A model generated the notes under the pieces. The model was not told the origin of the DNA. It saw only the letters and a list, made by a program, of their open reading frames with translations, and did no database searches. Positions 24,120 to 32,402 of a stretch of DNA of 33,403 nucleotides are shown piece after piece. The DNA comes from Thermoanaerobaculales bacterium. Its GTDB lineage: Bacteria > Acidobacteriota > Thermoanaerobaculia > Thermoanaerobaculales > Sulfomarinibacteraceae. Position numbers and translations under genes: made by a program. The DNA is taken from assembly GCA_029287235.1 (NCBI GenBank), contig JARFRM010000227.1, positions 1-33,403 on the forward strand, in the 5' to 3' direction. Each line of letters opens with the position of its first letter. Position 1 is the first letter of the stretch.

Positions 24120-26317
24120 ACCGTGGGCTTTCTCTTTTTGCAGTGATCGGAATCGCCACCATGATCGTGGGCTGCGGCGCACGAGAGCCCGAGCTCAACG
24201 TGCTCCTGGTCACCCTCGACACCACCCGGGCCGACCACATCGGTTATGCCGGCCACGAGGACGCGCACACCCCGAGGCTGGACGCGTTCGCACGTGATCG
24301 TGCGGTCCGTTTCGAAAACGCCATCTCGTCGATTCCACTGACCCTGCCGTCGCACACAACGATCATGACCGGGACCTACCCGGTACACCACGGTGTCCAC
24401 GACAACGACGGTTTCGTCGTCGACGACGGGGTCACCACCCTGGCGGAGATTCTGGGCGGCGCCGGGTACTCGACCGGGGCGGTTATCGCCTCCTTCCCCC
24501 TCGACACCCAGTTCAACCTCGACCAGGGCTTCGACGACTACAACGACGACTACCGGCAGGATTGGACCGATGCCGAGATCGATGGCCGCACGGTCCTCTC
24601 ATTCGGCTTTATCGAGCGAAAGTCGAATCAGGTCAGCGCGGCCGCTCTGCGCTGGCTGGAGGAACACGGCGATGAACCCTTCTTCCTCTGGGCGCACTAC
24701 TTCGACCCGCACCAGGCGTACGCCCCGCCGTCGCCGTATGACAGTCTCTTCGCATCCGAGCCCTACGACGGCGAGATTGCTTTCATGGACGAGGGCTTCG
24801 GGGTTCTGCTCGACGCCCTCGATGCGAAGGGATTGCTCGACACCACCATCATCGTGGTCGTCGGCGACCACGGCGAGTCCCTCGATCAGCACGGCGAGCC
24901 GACCCACGCCGCCTATATCTACGACACCACCGTTCGAGTTCCCTTGCTCATCGCCGCACCGGGGAGCGGGCAGGCGACGGGCGAGTCGGTGAAACGGCAG
25001 GTTCGAACCATCGACATCGCGCCCACGATCCTCGACCTGCTCGGTCTCCCCGCTCATCCCGACATGCAGGGATCGAGCCTCGTGCCCGAGCTCCACGATC
25101 CCGAGAGTGGCCCGGAGCGGGTGGCGTTGATCGAAACCCACTTCAGCCACTACCACTACCAGTGGGCGCCCCTGAGAGGCCTGCGCACTGATCGCTGGAA
25201 GTATGTCCTCGCCCCGAAACGCGAGCTCTACGATCTCGCCAACGATCCCGGAGAGGTGCACAACCTGATCGACGTGAGGCCGGAAATCGCCGCCGATCTC
25301 GACCAGCAGCTCGACGAGCAGTTCCGGAACCACAGCTGGCCCGATCTGGCGCGCTCGGTGGAGACCATCACCGACACCTCGGTGCTCGCCAAGCTCGAGG
25401 CTCTCGGCTACGCCACCGGCGGCGGAGAGACGGTGCGCACGACGCCGTTCCCATCCCGCGAGCAGCTCGCCGAGATGCCGAACCCCCGCGACCAGTCCCT
25501 GGTCCTGCGTTTTATCAACTCATCGCGCGAGATGCTCCGTCAGGGGCAGTTCACCAAGGCTCTCGAGGTCGCCCAGAAGGGGCTGGCGATCGACTCCGAC
25601 AACCCCCGTCTCTTTGTCATGGCGGCCCGCGCCGAGTTTTCCATGGGCAACGTCGAGAAAGCGATCGAGCTCTTCAACCGGGCCGCCGAGTTCGATCCTA
25701 CGGATGTCCACCCGTTCATCTATCTCGGCTCCGCCTACTCACAGCTCGACCGCAACCAGGAAGCCAAGGAACACTACCTGATTGCCGCCCGCATGAGTCC
25801 CGGTCGGGTCGATGTGCTCGAAAATCTGGGCGGGGTCCAGGCCTCGCTCGGCGAGTACACCGATGCGGTCGAGACCTTTGAAAAGGCGATCGAGCTCGAA
25901 CCCGGCAAGTGGTCGCTACACATGCGGCTGGCGGCGGCGCTGCGCCAGACCGAGCGCTTCGACGAGGCACGGGCCGCGCTCCAGGAAGCCCTCCGCCTCA
26001 ACCCCTACTCGCCGGTCCTCCTCGACCAGATCGCCAAATTGTACGCCACCATCGGCAACTACGCCTTTGCCCGTCAGGCCCTGGAACAGGCGATCAACAT
26101 CGACCCCGATGAACCCCTGTTGCGGCTCCACCTCGCCGCAGTGATCCTCGGCGGCGGCGACGACGAGGGTGAGGCCCGAGCCCAGCTCGAGCAGGTGGTG
26201 ACCCTGGCGCCCGACACGCGAGCCGGCAAGCTCGCCCTCACCTGGCTCGACGGCGGTGACGTGGAGTTACTCGAAGACGAGACCGTCGTGCCCACCACGG
26301 GCGCTTCGCCACCGTGA
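24116..26317 (+). CDS. Sulfatase-superfamily lipoprotein with C-terminal TPR repeats
   Basis: This 733-residue lipoprotein has lipobox IVGC with Cys20. The alkaline-phosphatase/sulfatase fold covers about residues 28-440. Candidate metal ligands are Asp35 in TLDTTRADHIG and Asp251-His252 in VVGDHGES. The nucleophile loop reads PLTLPSHTTIMTGTYP with Thr76 in the place where true sulfatases have Cys or Ser to make formylglycine. The enzyme is therefore more like a phosphodiester or phosphotransfer hydrolase, or an inactive relative. About seven TPR units follow (about 455-702). The TTG start is supported by GGAGGA about seven bases upstream and by the signal peptide beginning there. It overlaps the isomerase stop (TTGA). 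The substrate is unknown. Confidence 0.9.
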   Translation: MNRGLSLFAVIGIATMIVGCGAREPELNVLLVTLDTTRADHIGYAGHEDAHTPRLDAFARDRAVRFENAISSIPLTLPSHTTIMTGTYPVHHGVHDNDGFVVDDGVTTLAEILGGAGYSTGAVIASFPLDTQFNLDQGFDDYNDDYRQDWTDAEIDGRTVLSFGFIERKSNQVSAAALRWLEEHGDEPFFLWAHYFDPHQAYAPPSPYDSLFASEPYDGEIAFMDEGFGVLLDALDAKGLLDTTIIVVVGDHGESLDQHGEPTHAAYIYDTTVRVPLLIAAPGSGQATGESVKRQVRTIDIAPTILDLLGLPAHPDMQGSSLVPELHDPESGPERVALIETHFSHYHYQWAPLRGLRTDRWKYVLAPKRELYDLANDPGEVHNLIDVRPEIAADLDQQLDEQFRNHSWPDLARSVETITDTSVLAKLEALGYATGGGETVRTTPFPSREQLAEMPNPRDQSLVLRFINSSREMLRQGQFTKALEVAQKGLAIDSDNPRLFVMAARAEFSMGNVEKAIELFNRAAEFDPTDVHPFIYLGSAYSQLDRNQEAKEHYLIAARMSPGRVDVLENLGGVQASLGEYTDAVETFEKAIELEPGKWSLHMRLAAALRQTERFDEARAALQEALRLNPYSPVLLDQIAKLYATIGNYAFARQALEQAINIDPDEPLLRLHLAAVILGGGDDEGEARAQLEQVVTLAPDTRAGKLALTWLDGGDVELLEDETVVPTTGASPP

Positions 26318-26375
26318 CACCGGGGCGTTTCCTCATAGATCGGCCCCACCGACGGCCTGCAGGTCGACGGCCGAA

Positions 26376-26412
26376 CTGACGGAGGGATGCCAGCGGGGCA
26401 TCCCTCCGTCAG
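26376..26412. terminator. Shared 16-bp hairpin between convergent genes
   Basis: A perfect 16-bp stem (26376-26391 with 26397-26412) has a 5-base loop. It lies 59 bases after the sulfatase stop, and its right arm includes the minus-strand glutamine synthetase stop codon (26409-26411). It can fold in RNA from either strand. Neither side has a T-run, so termination may be rho-dependent or the hairpin may protect 3' ends. Confidence 0.65.
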
Positions 26413-27947
26413 TGCCGGTGGATGTCCTTGTGCATGAGCTCGCGGGTGGCGATGAGACGTTCCTCCGCCGGCAGTCTCGCGAAGTCGCGGTTGAGCTTCT
26501 CGTCATCCTCCCCGGTCAGCAGCGCGATCTGGTAGTCGATGACAGTCGACGGGAAGACCCCGGTCTCCTCGTACATGGCTCGGCGCTCGTCGAGCAACCG
26601 CGCGCACTGGACGCAACTCGCGGGGAGCGGTTCCAGGCGTTGCATGGCCTCCTTGTCGGAGAAGACGTTGCCCTCGACATTGGTCGCGGCCGCCCGCTCG
26701 AGCATGCCGTCGGCGGTGAGCCCGTACTCGGCGGCGGTCGTGATGCCGGCCAGCAGCAGATGGAAGGAAGCCGAGCCGTCGGGTGAACGGATCTCGACAG
26801 TCTGCCGGCCACGAGAATCCGAATACTCTTCGGAATCGGTCGGGTTCACCACCTTGGCCAGGTGGTTCTGTTTCGACCAGCCGAGGGGCACGCGGATCAG
26901 CGCCGATCGATTGTTGTGGCTCCAACAGATCCGGGTCGGCGCCTCCTGGTTGGGAACCAATCGAAGGAAGGACGACGCCACGGTGTTGCCGAAGGCCGAT
27001 AGGGTTGAAGCGTAGTCCACCAGACCGCCGATGAGCTTGCGCGCATCCACCGACAGGGCGCCGTCGGCATCCGACATGATGTTGTGGCCGTCACGCACCA
27101 ACTCCATGTGGAAGTGGAGCCCGTTGCCGGCCACCCCTTCCTCGATCTTGGGCGCAAAGGTGGCGAGCATCCCGTTGCGGTGGGCCACGTTGCGAATGAT
27201 CCAGCGCGACAGACCGATGAGGTCGCCCATCTCCTCGATGGGCCTGGTGAGAAGCTCGATCTCGTGCTGCTCGGCACGGCGCCCGGAGAGCAGTGGCAGA
27301 TCGGAGCGGACGGAGTCGATGTATCCGACCTCGGCGTGGGCGTACTTCACCGCGCCGGTGATCTGGGTGAGATAGCGCACCATCTCGTTGACCACATCAC
27401 CGCCCTTGAAGAAGGGCGATGACGCATGGTAGCCCACCTGCCGGTGGGCCGAGAAGTTCTCCGGCCCGCCCTCGCGGACGAGGAAGAACTCGAGCTCTCC
27501 GAGGGCGTGGAGCTCGAGCCCGGTGCGTTCCTTGAACCGCCCGTGGGCGATGGCCAGGATGTTGTCCGGGGTGAAAGCCGCCGGCTGCCCGTCGCGATCG
27601 AGAAAGCGACAGATGAAGTTGAGGCTCGAGGAGTCGAAGGGACTCAAGAACGCCGTCCGGTAGCTCGGAACCACATAGAGATCCGACGCTGCGGCGTCCA
27701 CCAACCCGGGGAAGAGCGATGAGCCGTCCACCCGCTCACCCGACGCCAGGATCCGTTCGGCTTGGGTGAAGTCCGCGAACGGCAGCTTGAGTTCGCGCAT
27801 CTTGCCGTCGATGCTGGTGTAGTGGAAGGACAAGCGTTCGATGCCCCGTTCCCGGATCACCTTGAGCATGTCCGAGCGGGTGAAATCGCACCGGTCCTTG
27901 TCGAGCATGAGGCTGAGGGGATTTGCGAGGGCGGCCTGTTCGATCAT
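26409..27947 (-). CDS. Glutamine synthetase family protein
   Basis: This 512-residue enzyme has the sequence landmarks of glutamine synthetase. The N-terminal beta-grasp has FHYTSIDGKMRELKLP. The metal-binding GELEFF (Glu151, Glu153) is followed by AEVGYIDS and EQHEIEL. His278 and His280 lie in GNGLHFHMEL, then RLVPNQEAPTRICWSHNNRSALIRVP, and a late arginine in VEIRSPDGSASFHLLLAGI. These suggest an active ATP-dependent amide-forming enzyme. The adenylylation tyrosine motif of the classical enzyme was not seen. Instead the C-terminus continues with a helical segment containing CVQC and ending MHKDIHRH. It may make glutamine or act on another amine, like PuuA-type relatives. ATG 27947 is preceded by GGAGG. 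It is a single gene, 206 bases from the EcsC gene. Confidence 0.9.
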   Translation of the reverse strand: MIEQAALANPLSLMLDKDRCDFTRSDMLKVIRERGIERLSFHYTSIDGKMRELKLPFADFTQAERILASGERVDGSSLFPGLVDAAASDLYVVPSYRTAFLSPFDSSSLNFICRFLDRDGQPAAFTPDNILAIAHGRFKERTGLELHALGELEFFLVREGGPENFSAHRQVGYHASSPFFKGGDVVNEMVRYLTQITGAVKYAHAEVGYIDSVRSDLPLLSGRRAEQHEIELLTRPIEEMGDLIGLSRWIIRNVAHRNGMLATFAPKIEEGVAGNGLHFHMELVRDGHNIMSDADGALSVDARKLIGGLVDYASTLSAFGNTVASSFLRLVPNQEAPTRICWSHNNRSALIRVPLGWSKQNHLAKVVNPTDSEEYSDSRGRQTVEIRSPDGSASFHLLLAGITTAAEYGLTADGMLERAAATNVEGNVFSDKEAMQRLEPLPASCVQCARLLDERRAMYEETGVFPSTVIDYQIALLTGEDDEKLNRDFARLPAEERLIATRELMHKDIHRH

Positions 27948-28113
27948 GACGTCGCCTCCGAAGCGAATGACCTGCAGTCGGAGTCAACCATTCCTTTGAC
28001 CCGACGGCGAACCCAAAGTAGATCACAGTTCGAGGTCGAGAGGAAACCCTCTTGCGCGGAGGAAGGTTGGATCAATGGGTAAGTTCAGACGGTTCATCGG
28101 GGATCGCAACACC

Positions 28114-28138
28114 CGTGTCTCTGTGCCTCTTTGGTGAA
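28114..28138. repeat. Copy of a dispersed TTCACC...GGCACAGAG-type element
   Basis: On the minus strand this reads TTCACCAAAGAGGCACAGAG followed by ACACG. It resembles the short element with consensus TTCACCACAGAGGCACAGAG that I recall from intergenic DNA of various bacteria. It is in the gap between the EcsC gene and the glutamine synthetase gene, just after the EcsC stop. Only one copy is in the window, so the repeat call rests on memory of other genomes. Confidence 0.45.
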
Positions 28139-28153
28139 GCGGATGGCGCCCGG

Positions 28154-28948
28154 TCAGCAGCTCCCGGAGAGCTCCTCGTATTTCGCCCGCACCGGATCCT
28201 CGCCGTACTTCCGCTCGAGGCGGCGGACGATGAAATGGCCTCGCGCCATATCCTGAAAGTGCTCGATGAAGAGAACATTGATGGTCGCACCGCCGAGGGC
28301 GCCGACCAGAGGTACGCCCTGGGCCATGATCTTCTCGCCGACCACGGTGTTGAAGCGGGTGGCGATCTGGGCCAGCAGACGGACGATGACCGGGGCGCTC
28401 TCTTCAACCACCGCCCTGTTGGCCACGAACCTGGCGGCCTCGCTCACCGCCTGAGCCAACGCCATTCGGACCGCGAAATAGCCCGACTCGGTGGCGTCGT
28501 CTCCGCCGGAGGGCCCGCCCATGGCGAAGACCTCGAGACAGGCGAGGCGTGACCCGGCCGCCGACAGATCCTCGCCTTCGCTGCGGGCGATGTCTGCAAT
28601 GGACCGCATGATGATGGTGGTCGTGACGGGCAGCTCGATGGGCAGGGCGGCGATGCCGAAGGCGCCGCCGACACCGCCCGCAAGACCGGCCAGGGCCAGG
28701 TGGCTCCTGGGCCTCGGCTTGCCGTGGTCGCCCGTGGCCAGGGTCCGGACCGCGACGTTGACGGTCTTCATGAGGGAGTCGTGTGTGACCCTGGCGATCC
28801 TGTCGCCGGCACCGCTCGGCAGCGCCTTGAAGAGAGCCTCGATGGGTGTGCCGACCACATCGGAGATCTTGGCGATGAGCCCCGGGTTCTCCAGAAGATC
28901 GACCGCAGTCGTCAGATCATCAAGGTCCTGATCGTACCAGTCCGTCAT
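28154..28948 (-). CDS. EcsC family protein
   Basis: This 264-residue protein matches the EcsC family pattern: a helical N-terminus, then GLAGGVGGAFGIAALPIELPVTTTIIMRSIADIARSEGEDL near residues 88-128. The segment CLEVFAMGGPSGGDD follows, and a C-terminal VPLVGALGGATINVLFIEHFQDMARGHFIVRRLERKYG. The glycine-rich hydrophobic segments could touch the membrane, although no classic export signal is visible. EcsC was named from the Bacillus ecs locus; the molecular role of the family is not settled. ATG 28948 follows GGAGGGAG. No neighbour is clearly linked in function. Confidence 0.85.
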   Translation of the reverse strand: MTDWYDQDLDDLTTAVDLLENPGLIAKISDVVGTPIEALFKALPSGAGDRIARVTHDSLMKTVNVAVRTLATGDHGKPRPRSHLALAGLAGGVGGAFGIAALPIELPVTTTIIMRSIADIARSEGEDLSAAGSRLACLEVFAMGGPSGGDDATESGYFAVRMALAQAVSEAARFVANRAVVEESAPVIVRLLAQIATRFNTVVGEKIMAQGVPLVGALGGATINVLFIEHFQDMARGHFIVRRLERKYGEDPVRAKYEELSGSC

Positions 28949-29067
28949 CGTCTCGGCTCCCTCCGGCGCCGGCGCAACGCCCCTATCCTACAGGGCCTCG
29001 TGCGCCACAAACGGACGACGCCACACCAAAGGACTCCCTTCCCAGCAGGCCTTCGAGGTTTCACCTG

Positions 29068-31851
29068 CTATGGCACGGTGTCTGTCCACGCGGTGGTGTC
29101 CCCGGACTCGAACCCGTCTGCGAAGAGCGGCGGGACAACCGCGACACAGGATTGCACCAGAACATCGTCGATGTCCCAGCCAGGGTGGCTCACCGAAGTG
29201 TCGGTGCCGAGGCGAAAGCGGAACTGCACGGTCTCGCCGGCATAGGCATCGAGGTCGACCACCGACCGAAGCCACGGCTGGGGATCACCACACCACGCGT
29301 TGAGGTTGGCCAGCGGATTGCTGAACGAGCTGCTCACGACCCCCGCATACGGATCGGTCAACAGCACCGGATCTTCGAGTTGGGTCCACGTGGCCCCGCC
29401 GTCGGTGGTGATTTCGAGGATGCTGCCATCGTAGCAACCCGAACCCGAGTCCTCCATCTCCTGATAGTTCCAGTATTGAAGGGTTCGGCCAGATCCGGCA
29501 GACGGCAGGAAAACGGGTGGCGAGACGAGCATCTGGTCACTGACAACGCCGACATCATCCACGTGGAAGACAAAGGCGCCGCTGTGGGTGCCGGCGATCC
29601 CCCCCGTCAGCGCCCAGGTGTCCGATCCTGAGGCCGCCGAGTGGGTCCACCCCACCGCACCCGACTCGAAGTCGTCGAAGTACCGGCTTACGGGCACCGA
29701 ACCGAGTCCGCAATCGCCCGGCAGAGCGGCGGTGATGAAGGTGAAGGTCGGGGACCAGGTGCCTGTACCGCAGGCATTGTCCGCCTGCACACGCCAGAAG
29801 TACGGCGTGTTGCTCGCCAGATCAACTCCTGGTGTGAAGCTCACGTCCGGCAGATCGGGAGCGTCGAGGACCACCATGGTGAATGCGGCATCGGTCGCCA
29901 CCTGCAGGCGGTAGCCGGCGGCCTCGGTGGCGGCGGTCCACTCGAAGACCGGGCGCTCGGGTTGGTTGAGAGCCCCGTCTGCCGGCGCCACGAGGTCAAC
30001 CGCACCCGGGGCCGCACCGAAGAGGTTGAGGGTCACCGCCGCATCATGGACGAACGAGCTCGGCGTCGATGTGCCGAGAACGTCGATGGCATAGCTCCCG
30101 GGGGCCACCCCGGCGGTGCCGCTGATGGTCAGCGTGCTCGTGCCCGGCGGGGTCACAGGATTGGGCATGAACCCGGCGGTCGCCCCGGCCGGCACGTTGT
30201 CGGCGCTGAGCGTCACCGGCTCGGTGAAACCGAGGAACTGGAGGACATCGATCGTCGCGACCCCGTCGTTCGGGCTGCAAACGTTGACGACCACCGGATC
30301 GGCAACGAGCAGGAAGTCGGTGCTCACGGGAATCGGGTCGGAGAAGACATCCGGATCGTTGTGGCCGTTCATGAGGTTGCGGTCATCGGCCCACTGGGTC
30401 ACGGCGTGCGTCGCCGTCTGGACGTGGGTGTCGTAGTCGCCGTGGTAGCAGGTCGCGAGGCCGGGATCGAGGTAGATGGGTGTCGAGACATCCGAGATCC
30501 GTTGATTGGTCTGCCAGGTCAGACCGCCGTCGAAGCTGAAGGCGTGATAGGTATCGACCATCAGATTGTCGGCATCGAGACGCCGGTCGTACCAGGTCGC
30601 CGAAACCGTGTTGCTCTCGCCCACCGAGAGCGTCGGAAAGAACTGGTCGGTGGCCGTGCTGTCGTCGTGCAACCGCACCTCGGGCCCCCAGCTGGCGCCG
30701 CCGTCGGCCGATCGCCGGTAGAACGAATCGCAGTCGTCCCCGCCGCCAGGACTGTAGCTGTAGACAGTGTGCAGCACCCCGTCCGATCCGATCACCACCT
30801 GGGGCGATGGAAGATAGCGGATATTGCCCTTGAGCGCCGCCCGACCGCAGTTCCCCGTGGCGGTGGTGTTCGCGGGCCGAAGCACGCCGGCGGCCGGGCT
30901 CGTGACCATGCTGTAGCTTGCCCCGCCATCGGTCGACCGGGCGATCTCCATGGTGACGGTCCCGCTGCCGAACCTCGCCCAGCCGACATAGACATCGCCG
31001 TTGGGCGCCACCGCCGGCCAGGCGCCCTGCACGTTGTCGGTTGCACTGATGGCCTGGCTGTTGGTCCACGTCACACCGGCATCGGATGATGTCAGGGCCC
31101 ATATCCTGCCGTCGGACGAGAAGTTGGTGAAGACCATGTAGAGTCGGCCGTAGTACGGGCTCGCCGGGTTGTTGTCCACCGCGAGGAGCTCCTTGTCGTC
31201 GGAAAACCCGGAGTGCATCATCCCAACGAAGTTGAAGCTCCGGCAATCGTCGGTGGACTTCCACAGCCCGAGACCGTTGCTGTGCAATGCCCCGAAGTAG
31301 AAGTGCCCATCCGCCTCGCGCCAGACGATGGCCGGGTCTCCGATACTGTCGACGCCCAGGGCGCCCTGATCGACAAAGCTCGCACCGTTGTCCGTCGACC
31401 GACTGAACCCCGTGAAACCCTCGGAGTTCGCGAAGTAGTGGTAGCTGTCGTTGTAGCCCGCACAGACTGTGCCGGTGGCCTCGTTCAAGGCCATGGAGGT
31501 CTCGCTTTGGGTCGTCGACGTGCCGGAGTCGCTCCCCGCGTCATTGACCGCCACGTCGGTGCCGTTCTCGGTGAACGGCCGGAGTTCCTCCGATGGCGTC
31601 TGATGCACCCGGCCGAGCTCATCGGTGCGATCGCACGCCACCAACAACTTGAAGAGCACACCGTCCATCAGCTCGCGCTTTGCCGGGTCGTCCAACAGCG
31701 CGCATTCCGCCGGCAGCGCCTTCTCTGTCGAGGTCTTGCCGACGTCTCCGTCCGCCGCCGTAGCCGGAACCACGCCGGCAATCAAGATTCCGGCGATTGC
31801 AAGTTGGGCGAGACTGGCCGCACACCGATTCTGACCGAGATCTTTGGACAT
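29068..31851 (-). CDS. Secreted sialidase-fold (BNR-repeat) protein with C-terminal tag
   Basis: This 927-residue exported protein has a signal peptide (LAQLAIAGILIAGVVPATAA, about 1-33). The central part (about 130-500) has several BNR/Asp-box motifs (STDNGASF, SSDAGVTW, STDGGASY, SADGGASW, SFDGGLTW), the mark of a six-bladed sialidase-like propeller. A fibronectin-III-like domain with PERPVFEWTAATEAAGYRLQVATD follows near 630-720. A C-terminal jelly-roll region (about 735-905) reads DDFESGAVGWTHS and later HPGWDIDDVLVQS. The last 18 residues are FADGFESGDTTAWTDTVP, a tag-like ending found on many secreted proteins of similar bacteria. No catalytic residues of sialidase were assigned, so a binding role is as likely as an enzymatic one. 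ATG 31851 is preceded by GAGGAA. Confidence 0.88.
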   Translation of the reverse strand: MSKDLGQNRCAASLAQLAIAGILIAGVVPATAADGDVGKTSTEKALPAECALLDDPAKRELMDGVLFKLLVACDRTDELGRVHQTPSEELRPFTENGTDVAVNDAGSDSGTSTTQSETSMALNEATGTVCAGYNDSYHYFANSEGFTGFSRSTDNGASFVDQGALGVDSIGDPAIVWREADGHFYFGALHSNGLGLWKSTDDCRSFNFVGMMHSGFSDDKELLAVDNNPASPYYGRLYMVFTNFSSDGRIWALTSSDAGVTWTNSQAISATDNVQGAWPAVAPNGDVYVGWARFGSGTVTMEIARSTDGGASYSMVTSPAAGVLRPANTTATGNCGRAALKGNIRYLPSPQVVIGSDGVLHTVYSYSPGGGDDCDSFYRRSADGGASWGPEVRLHDDSTATDQFFPTLSVGESNTVSATWYDRRLDADNLMVDTYHAFSFDGGLTWQTNQRISDVSTPIYLDPGLATCYHGDYDTHVQTATHAVTQWADDRNLMNGHNDPDVFSDPIPVSTDFLLVADPVVVNVCSPNDGVATIDVLQFLGFTEPVTLSADNVPAGATAGFMPNPVTPPGTSTLTISGTAGVAPGSYAIDVLGTSTPSSFVHDAAVTLNLFGAAPGAVDLVAPADGALNQPERPVFEWTAATEAAGYRLQVATDAAFTMVVLDAPDLPDVSFTPGVDLASNTPYFWRVQADNACGTGTWSPTFTFITAALPGDCGLGSVPVSRYFDDFESGAVGWTHSAASGSDTWALTGGIAGTHSGAFVFHVDDVGVVSDQMLVSPPVFLPSAGSGRTLQYWNYQEMEDSGSGCYDGSILEITTDGGATWTQLEDPVLLTDPYAGVVSSSFSNPLANLNAWCGDPQPWLRSVVDLDAYAGETVQFRFRLGTDTSVSHPGWDIDDVLVQSCVAVVPPLFADGFESGDTTAWTDTVP

Positions 31852-31916
31852 CTGGATTCCTCTTCCTGATTGGGCTTCACGCCGATGCGTCGATGACGTC
31901 GCGTGATCCCGGCAAT

Positions 31917-31922
31917 TCTATA
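31917..31922 (-). promoter_or_regulatory. Possible -10 box of the sialidase-fold gene
   Basis: The minus strand reads TATAGA here, about 65 bases before the ATG at 31851. A TGAACA sits 19 bases upstream as a weak -35. Confidence 0.35.
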
Positions 31923-32008
31923 CCGAAACCCAGGCCTATCCTGTTCATGGACACATTTTGCCTCCGGGATATTCTTGAGTATCAAAACGTGGTCGACCAA
32001 CCAAATAG

Positions 32009-32024
32009 TTTCTCAATTGAGAAA
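32009..32024. promoter_or_regulatory. Perfect 16-base palindrome, possible operator
   Basis: TTTCTCAATTGAGAAA is a perfect inverted repeat in an AT-rich patch within GC-rich DNA. It lies in the 551-base gap (31852-32402) between the divergent sialidase-fold gene and the propeller gene, close to a possible peptide gene at 32061. The gap also holds weak promoter candidates; the rest shows nothing recognisable. Its symmetry suits a dimeric repressor, but no regulator gene is adjacent. Confidence 0.5.
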
Positions 32025-32060
32025 AGCTCGTTTGGATTCGTGATCGAGGAGGAGAACATC

Positions 32061-32177
32061 ATGATGCAGAATCGCTTGTTCGTGGTCGTGGTTGTGTGCA
32101 CGGCTTCCCTGCCATGTCTTTTTTGTCAACACACCTGGGCTATTGAGCTCAGCGCCTGGGTCTTCGTTCTGCCCTGA
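32061..32177 (+). CDS. Possible 38-residue hydrophobic peptide
   Basis: A short frame beginning MMQNRLFVVVVVCTASLPC and ending in WVFVLP is preceded by AGGAGGAG at 32047-32054, a strong ribosome site at a suitable distance. The peptide has a hydrophobic stretch (residues 6-21) and three cysteines. It could be a small membrane or exported peptide, or the surviving signal peptide of a decayed gene. No homology can be shown. It lies between the palindrome and the propeller gene. Confidence 0.35.
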   Translation: MMQNRLFVVVVVCTASLPCLFCQHTWAIELSAWVFVLP

Positions 32178-32305
32178 TTGCCCCGAGCTCGTCACCCGAC
32201 CAAAGAAAGGACCCCAAACTCGACACCATCCTCTCAATCGGATGGCGCCACTCTCGTCGCCCTGTGAGGACCCGCGTCCATGGGAGGTTCACGGGTGTGA
32301 AGCTC

Positions 32306-32314
32306 TGGTAAGCT
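32306..32314 (+). promoter_or_regulatory. Weak extended -10 before the propeller gene
   Basis: TGGTAAGCT resembles an extended -10 (TGnTAnnnT) and lies about 90 bases upstream of the ATG at 32403. The same TGGTAA start occurs in the promoter at 21344. The -35 is poor. Confidence 0.3.
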
Positions 32315-32402
32315 ACTCCGGCGAAATTCAATCACAGCCGCCGGCCTCGGCCCGAGGGCGGGATCGAAGACCGGTCGGCCTTCTTTCTTCGAGGAGGAGA
32401 CA

